Below are positions 1 to 8,982 of a DNA stretch of 32,624 bases, in pieces. Within the stretch, counting starts at the first letter, position 1. Each line of letters starts with the position of its first letter. The notes under the pieces are model-generated. The model worked only from the letters and a program-made list of their open reading frames with translations. It was not told the DNA's origin and searched no databases. The translations under genes and the position numbers were made by a program. Origin of the DNA: Cesiribacter andamanensis AMV16 (lineage in GTDB: Bacteria; Bacteroidota; Bacteroidia; Cytophagales; Cyclobacteriaceae); contig NZ_AODQ01000043.1 of assembly GCF_000348925.1 (NCBI RefSeq), positions 1 through 32,624 of the forward strand, read 5' to 3'.

Positions 1-1696
1 CAGTGTGAAAACTGCCGCTTACTTCCCGGTACCACTGAAAGGTATAGCCAGAAAGATCGGTTACCACTGTGCCATTGAAGCGCAGCTCGCTAAGGGCGAT
101 GCCACCGTTCTTGGCCGTAGCCGGAGAACAGATGCTGTTGGGTGTGGGAGTGAGGGTGGCCGTTACCACCCCTTGCTGCATAGGTACTACGATTGATCGA
201 ACTACTCTACAGCCGCTCGCTGCATCAGTCGCTTCAACGGTATAGGTCTGACCACCGGCCAGGTTGGAAAGCATAGTGGCTGTACCGCTGCTGATAGGGG
301 TACCCGTGGCCGTGCTGCCCAAAAACCAACGGTAGCTTACTGACCCTGAGCTGGCTGGTGAAATGCTGTAGCTGGCCGAGATGGCACCATTGGGGGTGCC
401 ATTACAGCTGGTTTGCGGAGTGGCGCTGAGCGTCAGGCTCTGGCTAGGCAGGGTGTTTTGTACCGTTACGCTTACCGGAGCGGCATTACAGCCCAGGCTG
501 TTATTGCGTGCCACCACAGTATAGGTACCCCCCTTGAGGTTGGGCATCAGGTTGGTACCAGTGACCGAACCGGTCGTGCCATCGCTGTGCGTCCAGGTAA
601 AGGTATAGTTGCTGAAGTTGGTGACGGTAACCCCCTTATAGGTGGCCGAGCCGGTGATGCTGCCATTGTACTGCACCCCGCTGCTGGCCGAGGCCGGATC
701 GCAAATGCTGTTGGGGCTTGAGGTATAGGAAGCAATAGGATTTACCGGCTGGTGGGGTACTGTAAAGCTGGTAGTGGTGCTACATTCAAAATTATCATTG
801 TTGTAGTTTCCGGTAACGGTTACAGTATACGTACCGGAGGGAAGAGGGCTGGCTGTTGCCTGGTTGGTAAACTGTGACAGCAGTGTTCCGCTGGAGTTGC
901 GCCACTGGTAGGTGTAGCCCAGCTCCGGCTCGGTGCCGGGGGCAGGGGTAGAAGAAGTAAGGCTGATGCGGCCACTTCCGTTGCCGGCACAGGTAGTATC
1001 GGCGAGGATGCTGGCATTTACCACCGGGGGGATCGGCCAGCCTTCTACGGTAAATACATAGGGGTCAGATTCGCAGCCCGTACTCTCATCTATGGCAATG
1101 ATGGTGTAGGTACCCGGGGCAATCTGGTAGTTATAGTCCTGGCTGGTGTAAACGTTGTTTATGTACTTTTTATCGATGATCAGGCCATTGTACCACTCAA
1201 TCTTGTAGTTTTTGCAGTTTTCAAGAAAAACCTGTCCAATAGGGGCTTTATTACAGCCCAGGATGGTTCTGGGGTAGCCTTCAGCCATCTTAAAACAGGG
1301 GTCAATCGATTTGTTGATGGTTTGGGCCTGCCCGAAAATACGGCAGCCGGTGTTACTGTCCACTACCACCACATTGTAAGTACCGGGGGCTAATTTCTTG
1401 GCATCCTTGCCAATACTTACCCGGTAGTTATTATCAAACATGTGGTCGGCATAATACCAGGTGTATTCAAAATTACCGGTATTTACCGCCTGCCCGCTGC
1501 CATTTCGGATCTGGGCCCTTAGCTCACCTTCATACTGGCCTTTGCATTTTGAGGTGCCCGACACCACGGTGATGTCCACCTGGTAGTTGGCAAATGCTGT
1601 GCAGTTAAAATCTTCCGAATTGGACAAAGCCGAGGTGTTGCCCGTGGCAGGAAGAAAGGCGATCAGGAATAAGAAAAGTGCGTAAAACTGCTTCAT
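1..1696 (-). CDS. Large secreted repeat protein, N-terminal part (runs off left edge)
   Basis: The reading frame starts at the ATG complementary to 1694-1696 and stays open to base 1 in all stretches I translated, so about 565 residues are visible and the C-terminus lies outside the window. It begins with a signal peptide (MKQFYALFLFLIAFLPATG). The rest is Thr/Ser/Gly/Asn-rich with repeated units of about 80-100 residues ending in blocks such as PGTYTIIAIDESTGC and GGTYTVVARNNSLGC. These resemble SprB-type and Ig-like repeats of Bacteroidota surface adhesins. Paired cysteines recur. By analogy with such proteins it is probably exported and carried to the surface by type IX secretion, but the sorting domain cannot be seen here. 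It lies 160 bp downstream of the FG-GAP protein gene on the same strand and has its own promoter-like sequence. The family call is firm as 'repeat-rich secreted protein'; no specific function can be given. Confidence 0.8.
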   Translation of the reverse strand, partial: MKQFYALFLFLIAFLPATGNTSALSNSEDFNCTAFANYQVDITVVSGTSKCKGQYEGELRAQIRNGSGQAVNTGNFEYTWYYADHMFDNNYRVSIGKDAKKLAPGTYNVVVVDSNTGCRIFGQAQTINKSIDPCFKMAEGYPRTILGCNKAPIGQVFLENCKNYKIEWYNGLIIDKKYINNVYTSQDYNYQIAPGTYTIIAIDESTGCESDPYVFTVEGWPIPPVVNASILADTTCAGNGSGRISLTSSTPAPGTEPELGYTYQWRNSSGTLLSQFTNQATASPLPSGTYTVTVTGNYNNDNFECSTTTSFTVPHQPVNPIASYTSSPNSICDPASASSGVQYNGSITGSATYKGVTVTNFSNYTFTWTHSDGTTGSVTGTNLMPNLKGGTYTVVARNNSLGCNAAPVSVTVQNTLPSQSLTLSATPQTSCNGTPNGAISASYSISPASSGSVSYRWFLGSTATGTPISSGTATMLSNLAGGQTYTVEATDAASGCRVVRSIVVPMQQGVVTATLTPTPNSICSPATAKNGGIALSELRFNGTVVTDLSGYTFQWYREVSGSFHT

Positions 1697-1750
1697 GGGT
1701 GGAGGCAGAATAAAGTTTAGTGGTTTAGTAACGGGCAGTATGCCAGGTTA

Positions 1751-1784
1751 CTAAATTACAGACTTTAAAGAAGCACTTTCAAAA
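1751..1784 (-). promoter_or_regulatory. Candidate Bacteroidota-type promoter for the left-edge secreted protein
   Basis: On the minus strand a TTTTG (complement of 1780-1784) is followed after 21 bases by TAATTTAG (complement of 1751-1758). This fits the Bacteroidota sigma-ABfr pattern TTTG - about 20 bases - TAnnTTTG with one mismatch in the -7 box. It would give a leader of about 50 bases before the ATG at 1696. Prediction by eye only. Confidence 0.35.
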
Positions 1785-1856
1785 TATGTAAGATATCCCC
1801 TTAGATTGCTTTAGCCCATAGGGTGTTGTTATTCTAAGGAGAGAAAGAATTGCATT

Positions 1857-4800
1857 TTACCGCAGCAGAGTGATGCTCCCTGACTTTACGACCTTTCCGG
1901 CGGCGTCTTTAAAAATGTAATAATAAACCCCTGCTTCCAGCATACGGCCCCTTTCGGTTCCATCCCAGCTGTTGAGGTAGGGCTGGGCTTCAAAGATGGT
2001 CCGGCCCAGGCTATTCACCAGGCTAAGGCGCAGATCGGGATACAGATCAATATCGCCAACAACCCAGGTACCATCTACTGCCGGTACAAAAATCTTGGGA
2101 GGGCTGATTCGCAGGGAATTGTCTACCTCTATTGTTATGGATGCGGATGCCGCACAGCCATTCTCCCCCCAGCCGCTAACGGTATAGGTAGTAGTGCGAT
2201 TGGGTGATACGCTAACGGTAGAACTATACAAATCTGTAATATGCTCGCTGGCTTCCCACGCATAGCGCAGACCACCCACACCGCTCAGGGTAACCGTTTC
2301 GCCCAGTTTGATGGAGCGGGCAGAAGCGCTGATGCTGATGGCAGGGGTTTCCAGATGACTGATGTCAAGGGAGCGCTCTAGTATACAGCCGGCGCTGGTG
2401 GTAACCGTTGCCGTATAGGTACCGCTATTAGCCGCAGTAAGAGTAGGGGTGGTAGCACCGGTGTTCCAGCGTACACTGGCTACATCGCCTTCCAGTCGTA
2501 GCATTACCGATTCGCCGGGGCAAAAGGCGGTGGGCCCATCGGCCAGTAGTTCTATCTCAGGCGCAGCTACCACCGTAATGGTTTTGCTGCTGGAGTTGCT
2601 GCAGCTGCCTGAGCCGTAGCTTACAGTCAGATTCACCGTATAGGTTCCCGCAGCCGGATAGGTATGGGTAGGGTTGGCCTCGCTGGAGGTTTTGCCATCG
2701 CCAAAGGACCAGGCATACACAGGAGTATGTCCGCTGGCATAGGTTGAGCTATTCTGGAAGCTGACCGCTTGCTGCAGACAGGCTGTAGCCGGAGCGCTAA
2801 AGCTGGCTACCGGTGCCTGCGTCTGGGTGATGGCAACGGCAGCACTTTCGGCTGAGCAGCCATTGCTGTTGGTGATCACCACCGTATAGCTGCCAGCAGT
2901 GCCGGTGCTGATGCTGGCCGTAGTAGCTCCTGTACCGGTATAATTGGCGCCATTCAGTTTCCACTGGTAGGCAGCAAAGCCGCTGGGGGCCTGCAGCGTA
3001 AGCGAGGTGCCAGCACAAAAGGCGGTGGCAGAAGCCGTAATGCTGGCGGTTGGTTTGCTATTGACCGTAAGGGTTTGAGCCACAGGGGTAAACTGGCATT
3101 CACCCACTTTTATCACAACACTATAGCTGCCCGCTGCGGAGGTTTGTACGTTGGTGAGGGTATGGCTGGCCGTGCTGGTGGTTGTGGTAAAGCCATTTGG
3201 GCCACTCCATACATAGGTAGCGCCTGTCATGGCTGTGGCTTTCAGGATGGCCGAACCGCCGATACAGGTGGCAGCAATGGGCTCCATGGCCACTGTACTG
3301 CCCCCTCCACCTGTGCCCGATACTACCTGTACAGTACCCGAGCTTAGGGAGCAACCATCTGCAGCAGCAGAAATGGTTACGGCATAGGTGCCGGCATCGG
3401 TAATTTCTATGGAGGAGCCTGTGGCGCTTAGGGGGGTTCCGTTGCGGGTCCAGGTATAAACCACCCCAACTGCCCGGGTAGCCTGTAGGGTAAGGCTCTG
3501 GCCGCTGCACAGGGTTTGGGTGCCGGAATGGGAGAGTAGGGGCTGTACGCAGTGCTGGTTGCGCAGCACGCGCAGGTTGTTGCTGGTAGTGCCGGTATAG
3601 GCCAGGTCGGGTTTGCCATCGCCGGTAAGGTCTACCACTTTCGGATGGCGGCCATTTTCAGTAGTAGCAATGTGGGCGCCACTTAAGCTAAAGCTGCTGC
3701 TGGTGCTGGTATTGCTGATGATAAACAGCGAGCGGGAGGCACTGTTGTGGCTCACCACCAGCTCGGGCCGGCCATCGCCGTTCAGGTCGCCGCTGGCCAG
3801 ACCCCAGGGTTGGGTACCGGCTTTGATGCTGGAAGAGGCGCCAAACTGCAGGTTTCCGCTGCTACTGGTGTTGGGCCAGGTATAGATCAGGTCATTATAG
3901 GTATTGGTAGCCGCCAGGTCCTGCTTGCCATCGCCATTCAGGTCGGCAGCAATCAGGTTAATAAGGCCAGCCTCGGTACTTAAGCTTTGGCCTGCCGTAA
4001 AGCTGATGCCGCTACCGGTGCTGGTATTGCGCAAAAGGCTTACACCGCTGCCCTGAAAGGGTGATACGGCAATATCGGCCAGGCCATCGCCGTCCAGGTC
4101 CTGCACCACCAGTCCATGGGTGCTGCTAAAGCCGGATATGGTCAGTTCCAGGGGAGTATCAACATCGAACAGTAGGTTACCGGCTGTGGAGCTGTTCTTA
4201 AAGATGGTGATGATATTGCCCGAGCGGGACGTAATGAGCACCTCGGGGCGGCCATCGGCATTGAGATCCTGCATGGCCAGCATGGCTGCGCCACCGATGG
4301 ACAGGGGCAGGGCCAGGGCCGGACCAAAGGAAATTGCGCCCCCCGCAGGGCTGGTGTTGCGCAGCACATAGGCCCTGTTGCCATTGATGCCCGAGCCGGA
4401 CACCAGCAGGTCGGGCCGGCCATCGCCATCCATATCGCCACAGATCACATTGCGGCTGTAGGCATTTAGCGTAAGATTGGTTTTAACAAAGCTGGCTACG
4501 GACAGGGTGCTGGTATTCTGAAAAGCCGACAGCTGCAGGCTGTTTTCATGGCTGCTCACCACATCCACCAGGCCATCGGCGTTCAGGTCACAGGCGCAGA
4601 GGTCAAACATACCGGTGTTGCCGGCAAAGGGAGCATCTGTGGTGAATTTTGTCGGATCAAAGCTGCTGCCGCCAAAGGCTAGCAGGAAGGGTTGTGCGCT
4701 TTTGCCTGCCAGCCCGCTGGCCAGGTTGGTGACCGTAACCCCCTCCAGGCTGGCGCCTGCCGGAACGCTTACCTTTAGCTGGCTGCTGCTGGATTCCACT

Positions 4801-4988
4801 ACCGTACCCCTGGCAGCGCCAAACTGCACATGCGCATTGCTGCCGGTGGGCAGGTTGCTGCCGCTAAGGGTAATTACCTCCGTTGGCGTTGCCGTGCGGG
4901 GGCTTATGCCGGAGACAACAGGCCGCTGGGCCAGCAGCTGGCTGGCCGGAAGCAGAAGGGAGATGGAAAAAAATAACAGCTTCTTCAT
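1857..4988 (-). CDS. Type IX-secreted FG-GAP/Ig/PKD repeat protein with gliding-motility C-terminal domain
   Basis: The protein has 1043 residues with a signal peptide (MKKLLFFSISLLLPASQLLAQ). Domains in order: an IPT/TIG-like domain (about 24-105); a VCBS/FG-GAP region (about 110-475) with repeated Asp-rich loops DLNADG, DMDGDG, DLDGDG, DLNGDG and DLTGDG, typical of Ca2+-binding propeller blades; several Ig-like modules each with paired cysteines; a PKD domain near 740-820 (YAWSFGDG...HTYPAAGTYTV); and a C-terminal module (about 955-1043) with WDGT, GVYYYIF and KSGSITLLR. That last module matches the gliding-motility-associated/type B sorting domain of the type IX system. The protein is therefore probably exported by the Sec pathway, moved over the outer membrane by T9SS and kept at or released from the surface. 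Its start is 20 bp downstream of the PorP/SprF gene stop, the standard pairing for type B cargo. The substrate or adhesion target is unknown. Confidence 0.88.
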   Translation of the reverse strand: MKKLLFFSISLLLPASQLLAQRPVVSGISPRTATPTEVITLSGSNLPTGSNAHVQFGAARGTVVESSSSQLKVSVPAGASLEGVTVTNLASGLAGKSAQPFLLAFGGSSFDPTKFTTDAPFAGNTGMFDLCACDLNADGLVDVVSSHENSLQLSAFQNTSTLSVASFVKTNLTLNAYSRNVICGDMDGDGRPDLLVSGSGINGNRAYVLRNTSPAGGAISFGPALALPLSIGGAAMLAMQDLNADGRPEVLITSRSGNIITIFKNSSTAGNLLFDVDTPLELTISGFSSTHGLVVQDLDGDGLADIAVSPFQGSGVSLLRNTSTGSGISFTAGQSLSTEAGLINLIAADLNGDGKQDLAATNTYNDLIYTWPNTSSSGNLQFGASSSIKAGTQPWGLASGDLNGDGRPELVVSHNSASRSLFIISNTSTSSSFSLSGAHIATTENGRHPKVVDLTGDGKPDLAYTGTTSNNLRVLRNQHCVQPLLSHSGTQTLCSGQSLTLQATRAVGVVYTWTRNGTPLSATGSSIEITDAGTYAVTISAAADGCSLSSGTVQVVSGTGGGGSTVAMEPIAATCIGGSAILKATAMTGATYVWSGPNGFTTTTSTASHTLTNVQTSAAGSYSVVIKVGECQFTPVAQTLTVNSKPTASITASATAFCAGTSLTLQAPSGFAAYQWKLNGANYTGTGATTASISTGTAGSYTVVITNSNGCSAESAAVAITQTQAPVASFSAPATACLQQAVSFQNSSTYASGHTPVYAWSFGDGKTSSEANPTHTYPAAGTYTVNLTVSYGSGSCSNSSSKTITVVAAPEIELLADGPTAFCPGESVMLRLEGDVASVRWNTGATTPTLTAANSGTYTATVTTSAGCILERSLDISHLETPAISISASARSIKLGETVTLSGVGGLRYAWEASEHITDLYSSTVSVSPNRTTTYTVSGWGENGCAASASITIEVDNSLRISPPKIFVPAVDGTWVVGDIDLYPDLRLSLVNSLGRTIFEAQPYLNSWDGTERGRMLEAGVYYYIFKDAAGKVVKSGSITLLR

Positions 4989-5008
4989 GGGGTAGGAACA
5001 GTAAAGGA

Positions 5009-5947
5009 TTACATCTCGAAGCGCGGCTTGTGCTGCACTTCCTGGCTGTAGTTCTTGTCGGCGCCGAGGCGAATTTTGATCTGTAGTTCGTGGGTGCTTT
5101 TCAGCATGCTGCCTACCAGGGCATTGGCAAACTCATAAGCATAGCCAAAGCTGATTCCGGGCGTCAGGTTCAGGCCCAGCAGGGCCGTGCCTCCGTACTG
5201 GTAGCGGTAGGTGCCTCCTCCCCATAGCGTTCTGTTCAAGTACAGCACGGCACCTGCCTCGTAGCGTATTTTATCTTCGCCCACTTTCTGGGCTATAAAC
5301 AAAGGTTCAAGTTCTACCTTTTCAGGGGTAATAATGGCATAGTAGCTGGCTGTGCCCACCCATTGCTCCAGGGGCGAGAACTCAAAGAGCTCCTGCGCAT
5401 CAGCACTGATCACCTTCTGGGCCGTAAGCTGCGGCAGCGACAGGCCCAGGTTAAAATGGCGCAGGTGGTAGTTAATGCCAAAAGCAGCCTCAAAGCGCAT
5501 GGCCTGGTTGGCCCAGTTGGCCAGGTAGGGCTGCTGCAGCTCGGTAGCTTCGCTAAAATCGGCTGTATGGTGGCTGATGCCGCTGGCCAGGCCCATGCGC
5601 AGAAAGTGTTTTTCGCCAAAATGTGCCGTGTAGCCTACTGTAGCCATGGCTACGGATGAGCGCAGCACACCCCGGCTTTCGGTACGCAGCTGCAGGCCGC
5701 CGGCCATGGTTTTGCTAAAGGGGGTATGAACGCTGACACCATATAAGGTAGGAGCGCCCTCTATGCCAACCCACTGGCGGCGGTGAGTCAGAAAAGCCAC
5801 CGCATGCCCATCCGTACCGGCAAAGGCCGGGTTGTACAAAAACGGATTAGTGAAATACTGGCTATACAGCGGAGCCTCCTGGGCCTGCAGGCCCTGGCAT
5901 GTGAATACTACACATGTGATGGTAACTAGTAGTAGCCGGTTGAGCAT
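5009..5947 (-). CDS. PorP/SprF family type IX secretion membrane protein
   Basis: I chose the ATG at 5947 because it opens a signal peptide (MLNRLLLVTITCVVFTC, cleavage after QAQ). The open frame reaches 6049, but the extra 34 residues are not signal-like. The mature protein begins with EAPLYSQYFTNPFLYNPAFAG, the hallmark of the PorP/SprF family (Q-Y-F-x-N-P-x-x-x-N-P-A-x-A-G), and continues with HRRQWVG and alternating amphipathic strands of an outer-membrane barrel. The length of 312 residues is normal for the family. SprF-type proteins sit in the outer membrane and assist secretion or surface retention of a particular type B cargo, here most likely the 1043-residue protein encoded 20 bp downstream in the same transcript. 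The family is certain; the cargo pairing is inferred from position. Confidence 0.92.
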   Translation of the reverse strand: MLNRLLLVTITCVVFTCQGLQAQEAPLYSQYFTNPFLYNPAFAGTDGHAVAFLTHRRQWVGIEGAPTLYGVSVHTPFSKTMAGGLQLRTESRGVLRSSVAMATVGYTAHFGEKHFLRMGLASGISHHTADFSEATELQQPYLANWANQAMRFEAAFGINYHLRHFNLGLSLPQLTAQKVISADAQELFEFSPLEQWVGTASYYAIITPEKVELEPLFIAQKVGEDKIRYEAGAVLYLNRTLWGGGTYRYQYGGTALLGLNLTPGISFGYAYEFANALVGSMLKSTHELQIKIRLGADKNYSQEVQHKPRFEM

Positions 5948-6220
5948 GGGTATAGCGATAGTCCTATAGTTTTGATATGCTAAGGTAAAGCCTGGCCCGG
6001 GAAGAACTTCTCCATTTTCTCCAACTTCCTGCCCTGCGTACCAATTCACACTTTTTTTAAAGATTTACCAGAACGTAAGCGCGTAATTTTAAACCTGTGA
6101 ACGCCTCTTGCCTGCTGTGCGGGTTCCGGACCAAAAAGGGGGATGTTGGTGCGATGAAGTCCGGAGCTGGCAAAGATAGGGGATTGGCGCCATACTAGAT
6201 ACGTATTGTTTAAAACAGGT

Positions 6221-7060
6221 ATGAAATTCTATTTTTACACATGTCTGGCCCTGCTGTGGGCTGCTCCCATCCTGCTCCAGGGCCAGGTGCGGGTAGGCCC
6301 GGTAGGCGGCGCCTCCATCACCCGCTGGGTGCCGGAGAACAACGACTTCGCTCCTTTTTACTCCAGCAACTACCGGCCCGGCTACCACGGGGGCATTGCG
6401 GCCAACTATTGGGTAAACAAGCGCTACTCGCTGCATACCGAGTGGCTCTACCTGTACCGGCAAAAGGATGTGCGCTACGAGCGCAACCTGATTAAGGTGC
6501 ACGATGTGGCAAAACAGCACTATCTGGCCGTTGCGGCCCTGTTTCGTGTAAGTTTCCATACCAATATCAAAAAAAGCCATCAGGAGTGGTATGTGAATGC
6601 CGGCCCGGCCCTGCATTACTGGCTGGGAGGCAGCGGCCGCCTGCGCTCCAATGAACAGTCACCCTATCTGGAGGAAGGCTCCATGGATTATACTATTCGC
6701 TTTGAGGCGCCCGGTGAGTACGGCAGCACCGAGTATATCACGCCGGCCAACCGCTGGCAGATGGCCCTGTATGCGGGCGGTGGGGTGATGTTTGACCTGG
6801 GCTTCCGCAACCACATTTTCATTGATGCCCGCACCAGCCTGGGCTTGGGCAAAAGCTACTTTGCTACCGAAGCCGGGGGCGATTTTGGCCTGAACCTCTA
6901 TCAGGATAACCTGCGCTCATCCATTGCCAGCATGAGCCTTTCGGCCGGCTTTATCCGGGATTTCAACATGACTGAGGTGCTGAACAAAGGAAAAGTGAAA
7001 AAGAAAAAGAAGAAGAACAAAAGCCTCAGAAAGAACTATGGCGGCAAGGTAAGCGGCTGA
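6221..7060 (+). CDS. Outer-membrane beta-barrel protein with lysine-rich C-terminal tail
   Basis: The start is taken at the ATG of MKFYFYTCLALLWAAPIL, a signal peptide ending at LLQGQ; the open frame begins 15 bases earlier (6206). About 279 residues. The mature part has alternating hydrophobic/aromatic strands (GGIAANYWVNKRYSLHTEWL, WYVNAGPALHYWLGG, RWQMALYAGGGVMFDLGF, IFIDARTSLGLG) like the PorT/porin-family barrels of Bacteroidota. After the last strand (SLSAGFIRDFNM) comes a basic tail with a run of six lysines (KVKKKKKKNKSLRKN). In a barrel of this topology the tail should face the periplasm, where it might contact peptidoglycan or another acidic partner; this is inference. It is a single gene, divergent from the PorP operon and convergent with trkH, with a shared terminator. 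PorT itself is not claimed. Confidence 0.75.
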   Translation: MKFYFYTCLALLWAAPILLQGQVRVGPVGGASITRWVPENNDFAPFYSSNYRPGYHGGIAANYWVNKRYSLHTEWLYLYRQKDVRYERNLIKVHDVAKQHYLAVAALFRVSFHTNIKKSHQEWYVNAGPALHYWLGGSGRLRSNEQSPYLEEGSMDYTIRFEAPGEYGSTEYITPANRWQMALYAGGGVMFDLGFRNHIFIDARTSLGLGKSYFATEAGGDFGLNLYQDNLRSSIASMSLSAGFIRDFNMTEVLNKGKVKKKKKKNKSLRKNYGGKVSG

Positions 7061-7098
7061 TACCCGCTGGCCTGCAGGCAATACACACAGGAAAAAAC

Positions 7099-7129
7099 AA
7101 ACCCCGGGCTCAGCGCTCCGGGTTTTTTT
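7099..7129. terminator. Bidirectional intrinsic terminator between convergent genes
   Basis: An inverted repeat (AAACCC c GGGC, 5-base loop, GCTC c GGGTTT) is followed by seven T on the plus strand and flanked by an A-rich run on the other side, giving a U-tract in both directions. It sits between the beta-barrel gene (ends 7060) and trkH (ends 7159). Confidence 0.75.
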
Positions 7130-7158
7130 GTGCTGAAGAAAACAGGGGATCAAACAGC

Positions 7159-8982
7159 TTAGCCCACCATCAGGTGTGCCTTGGGATATTGATAGGCCCG
7201 GGTGCTTACCCGGCTGGTAAAGGCCAGGGCAAAAGTAATGGTGCCTACCCGGCCTATAAACATGCTGCAGATTATGATGATGCGGCTCATGTCTGATAAT
7301 TCAGCAGTGATGCCGGTACTTAGGCCAACGGTGGCAAAGGCCGAAACCTGTTCAAACACCAGGGAGCGAAGTTCCATGCCGGGTTCGGTGATCGTTAGCA
7401 GCAGAATTCCCAGAATATTTACCCCTACGGCAAAAATAAAAACCGATAGGGCCCGGAACACCAGCGAGGTGCTGATAAAGTTTTTGCCTATCTCCAGCTT
7501 GGCCTTTCCCTGAACGGTGGCAATGGTAGAGGCTACTACCAGAAAGAAGGTTGAGGTTTTGATACCACCCCCAATAGAGCCGGAGGAGGCGCCAATAAAC
7601 ATCAGAAACATAAAAATAATATAGGTAGGCAGCCGCAGCGCACCTATATCTACCGTATTAAAGCCTGCGGTGCGGGTGGTCATGGACTGGAAAAAGCTGG
7701 TGATCACAGCTTCCAGCAGGGTGAGTCCCTTTAGTGTATTGTCATATTCCAGTACATAGAACATGAGTGTGCCAAAGAGCAGCAGGGATGCCGAAACGTA
7801 CACGGCTATTTTGGTGCCCAGCTGCCAGTCTTTCCAGGGGTTGCGAAGGCGATCTCGCAGGCGCTTGCGGGAGAATAAGTCCTGTATTACCGGAAAACCA
7901 ATACCCCCAAAGATAACAAGGCCTGCAATTACCAGGTGCATGACGTAGGCCTCCCGCACCAGGTTTTCATAAAGCCCGTTAGTATACAGGCTAAAGCCGG
8001 CATTACAAAAAGCAGAAACCGAGTGAAAGGCCGAAAAGAAGATCTTCTGGTCGATAGAGCTGAACTTAACGTCAGGACTCCAGGTGGAGAAGATCAGCAA
8101 AAAGCCGATAAATTCAATAAAGAAGGTCATGAGCACGATCTGACGCAGCAGCCCGCGTGCCGTAAGCAGGGATTCGCTACTTAAAAAGTCCTGCAGCATT
8201 ACCTGATGCCGGATGCCTACCCCCTGCCTGAAAATAAGGGTAAAAAAGGAAGCAAAGGATAAGATGCCCAGGCCGCCCAGCTGAATCAGCAACATGATCA
8301 CCAGTTGCCCCTTGAGGGTAAAGTAGGTGGCTGTATCAACCACAATCAATCCGGTAACACAGCAGGCGCTCACCGAGGTGAACAAAGCTTCCAGAAACGG
8401 CATGCTGCCCGGGGCGCGGGTCATGTCCGGCAGCATCAGCAGGGCCGTGCCCAGACTAATGAGAATCAGAAAGCTGAAGATAAAGGCAGTAGCTGGCCGC
8501 ACATTGAGGTTGCCCAGGCGGGTAGTGGCTACTCCAAACTCGTACACCAGCAGCAGAAACATAAAGCAGCCGATGAAAAAATGGTAGAGCTCTACCGGAT
8601 TGGCCAGACCCAGCTCGCCCAGCAGGCGCGGGATCAGGGCAATGTCCAGCAGATACACCGACAGGCCGTTGAGCAGTATAATGCCCATCAGCACCCCTTC
8701 AAACTTATGCCGGATGATAAAATCGGTACGCCGGAAGGAGTATAGCCAGCGGGCTACATAGGTAAGTACAAATATCAGGAACACCAGGTCCAGGCCGTAA
8801 TAAACCTGCCGCTGTTCCATGGGGCTAAGTTCATAGCCGATGTTGTAGACCAGCAGGGCAACCGCTGTCAGCGAACTGATAAAGGTAACGGACCGGATGG
8901 AGGTATAGGCCTTTGTGCGGCTCTCATAGAGGAGTCGGTTCAGGCTTTCGGCCAGGTCGTTCTTTATCCTGCGTAGGTTCAT
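7159..8982 (-). CDS. trkH: TrkH-family potassium uptake channel subunit
   Basis: The protein has 607 residues and many membrane helices. The four pore-loop filter segments of the TrkH/KtrB superfamily can be read in order: SACCVTGL (around residue 210), SAFCNAGFS, TTRTAGFNT and SAFATVGLSTG, each with the conserved filter glycine. An extra N-terminal part (about 110 residues with helices around 30-50 and 60-85) precedes the usual core, so it is longer than the E. coli type of about 480 residues; this is common in Bacteroidota. Family role: gated K+ entry, normally with a cytoplasmic TrkA-type regulator, none of which is in the window. It is last in the operon and its ATG overlaps the hldA stop by four bases (ATGA), implying translational coupling. 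Confidence 0.93.
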   Translation of the reverse strand: MNLRRIKNDLAESLNRLLYESRTKAYTSIRSVTFISSLTAVALLVYNIGYELSPMEQRQVYYGLDLVFLIFVLTYVARWLYSFRRTDFIIRHKFEGVLMGIILLNGLSVYLLDIALIPRLLGELGLANPVELYHFFIGCFMFLLLVYEFGVATTRLGNLNVRPATAFIFSFLILISLGTALLMLPDMTRAPGSMPFLEALFTSVSACCVTGLIVVDTATYFTLKGQLVIMLLIQLGGLGILSFASFFTLIFRQGVGIRHQVMLQDFLSSESLLTARGLLRQIVLMTFFIEFIGFLLIFSTWSPDVKFSSIDQKIFFSAFHSVSAFCNAGFSLYTNGLYENLVREAYVMHLVIAGLVIFGGIGFPVIQDLFSRKRLRDRLRNPWKDWQLGTKIAVYVSASLLLFGTLMFYVLEYDNTLKGLTLLEAVITSFFQSMTTRTAGFNTVDIGALRLPTYIIFMFLMFIGASSGSIGGGIKTSTFFLVVASTIATVQGKAKLEIGKNFISTSLVFRALSVFIFAVGVNILGILLLTITEPGMELRSLVFEQVSAFATVGLSTGITAELSDMSRIIIICSMFIGRVGTITFALAFTSRVSTRAYQYPKAHLMVG

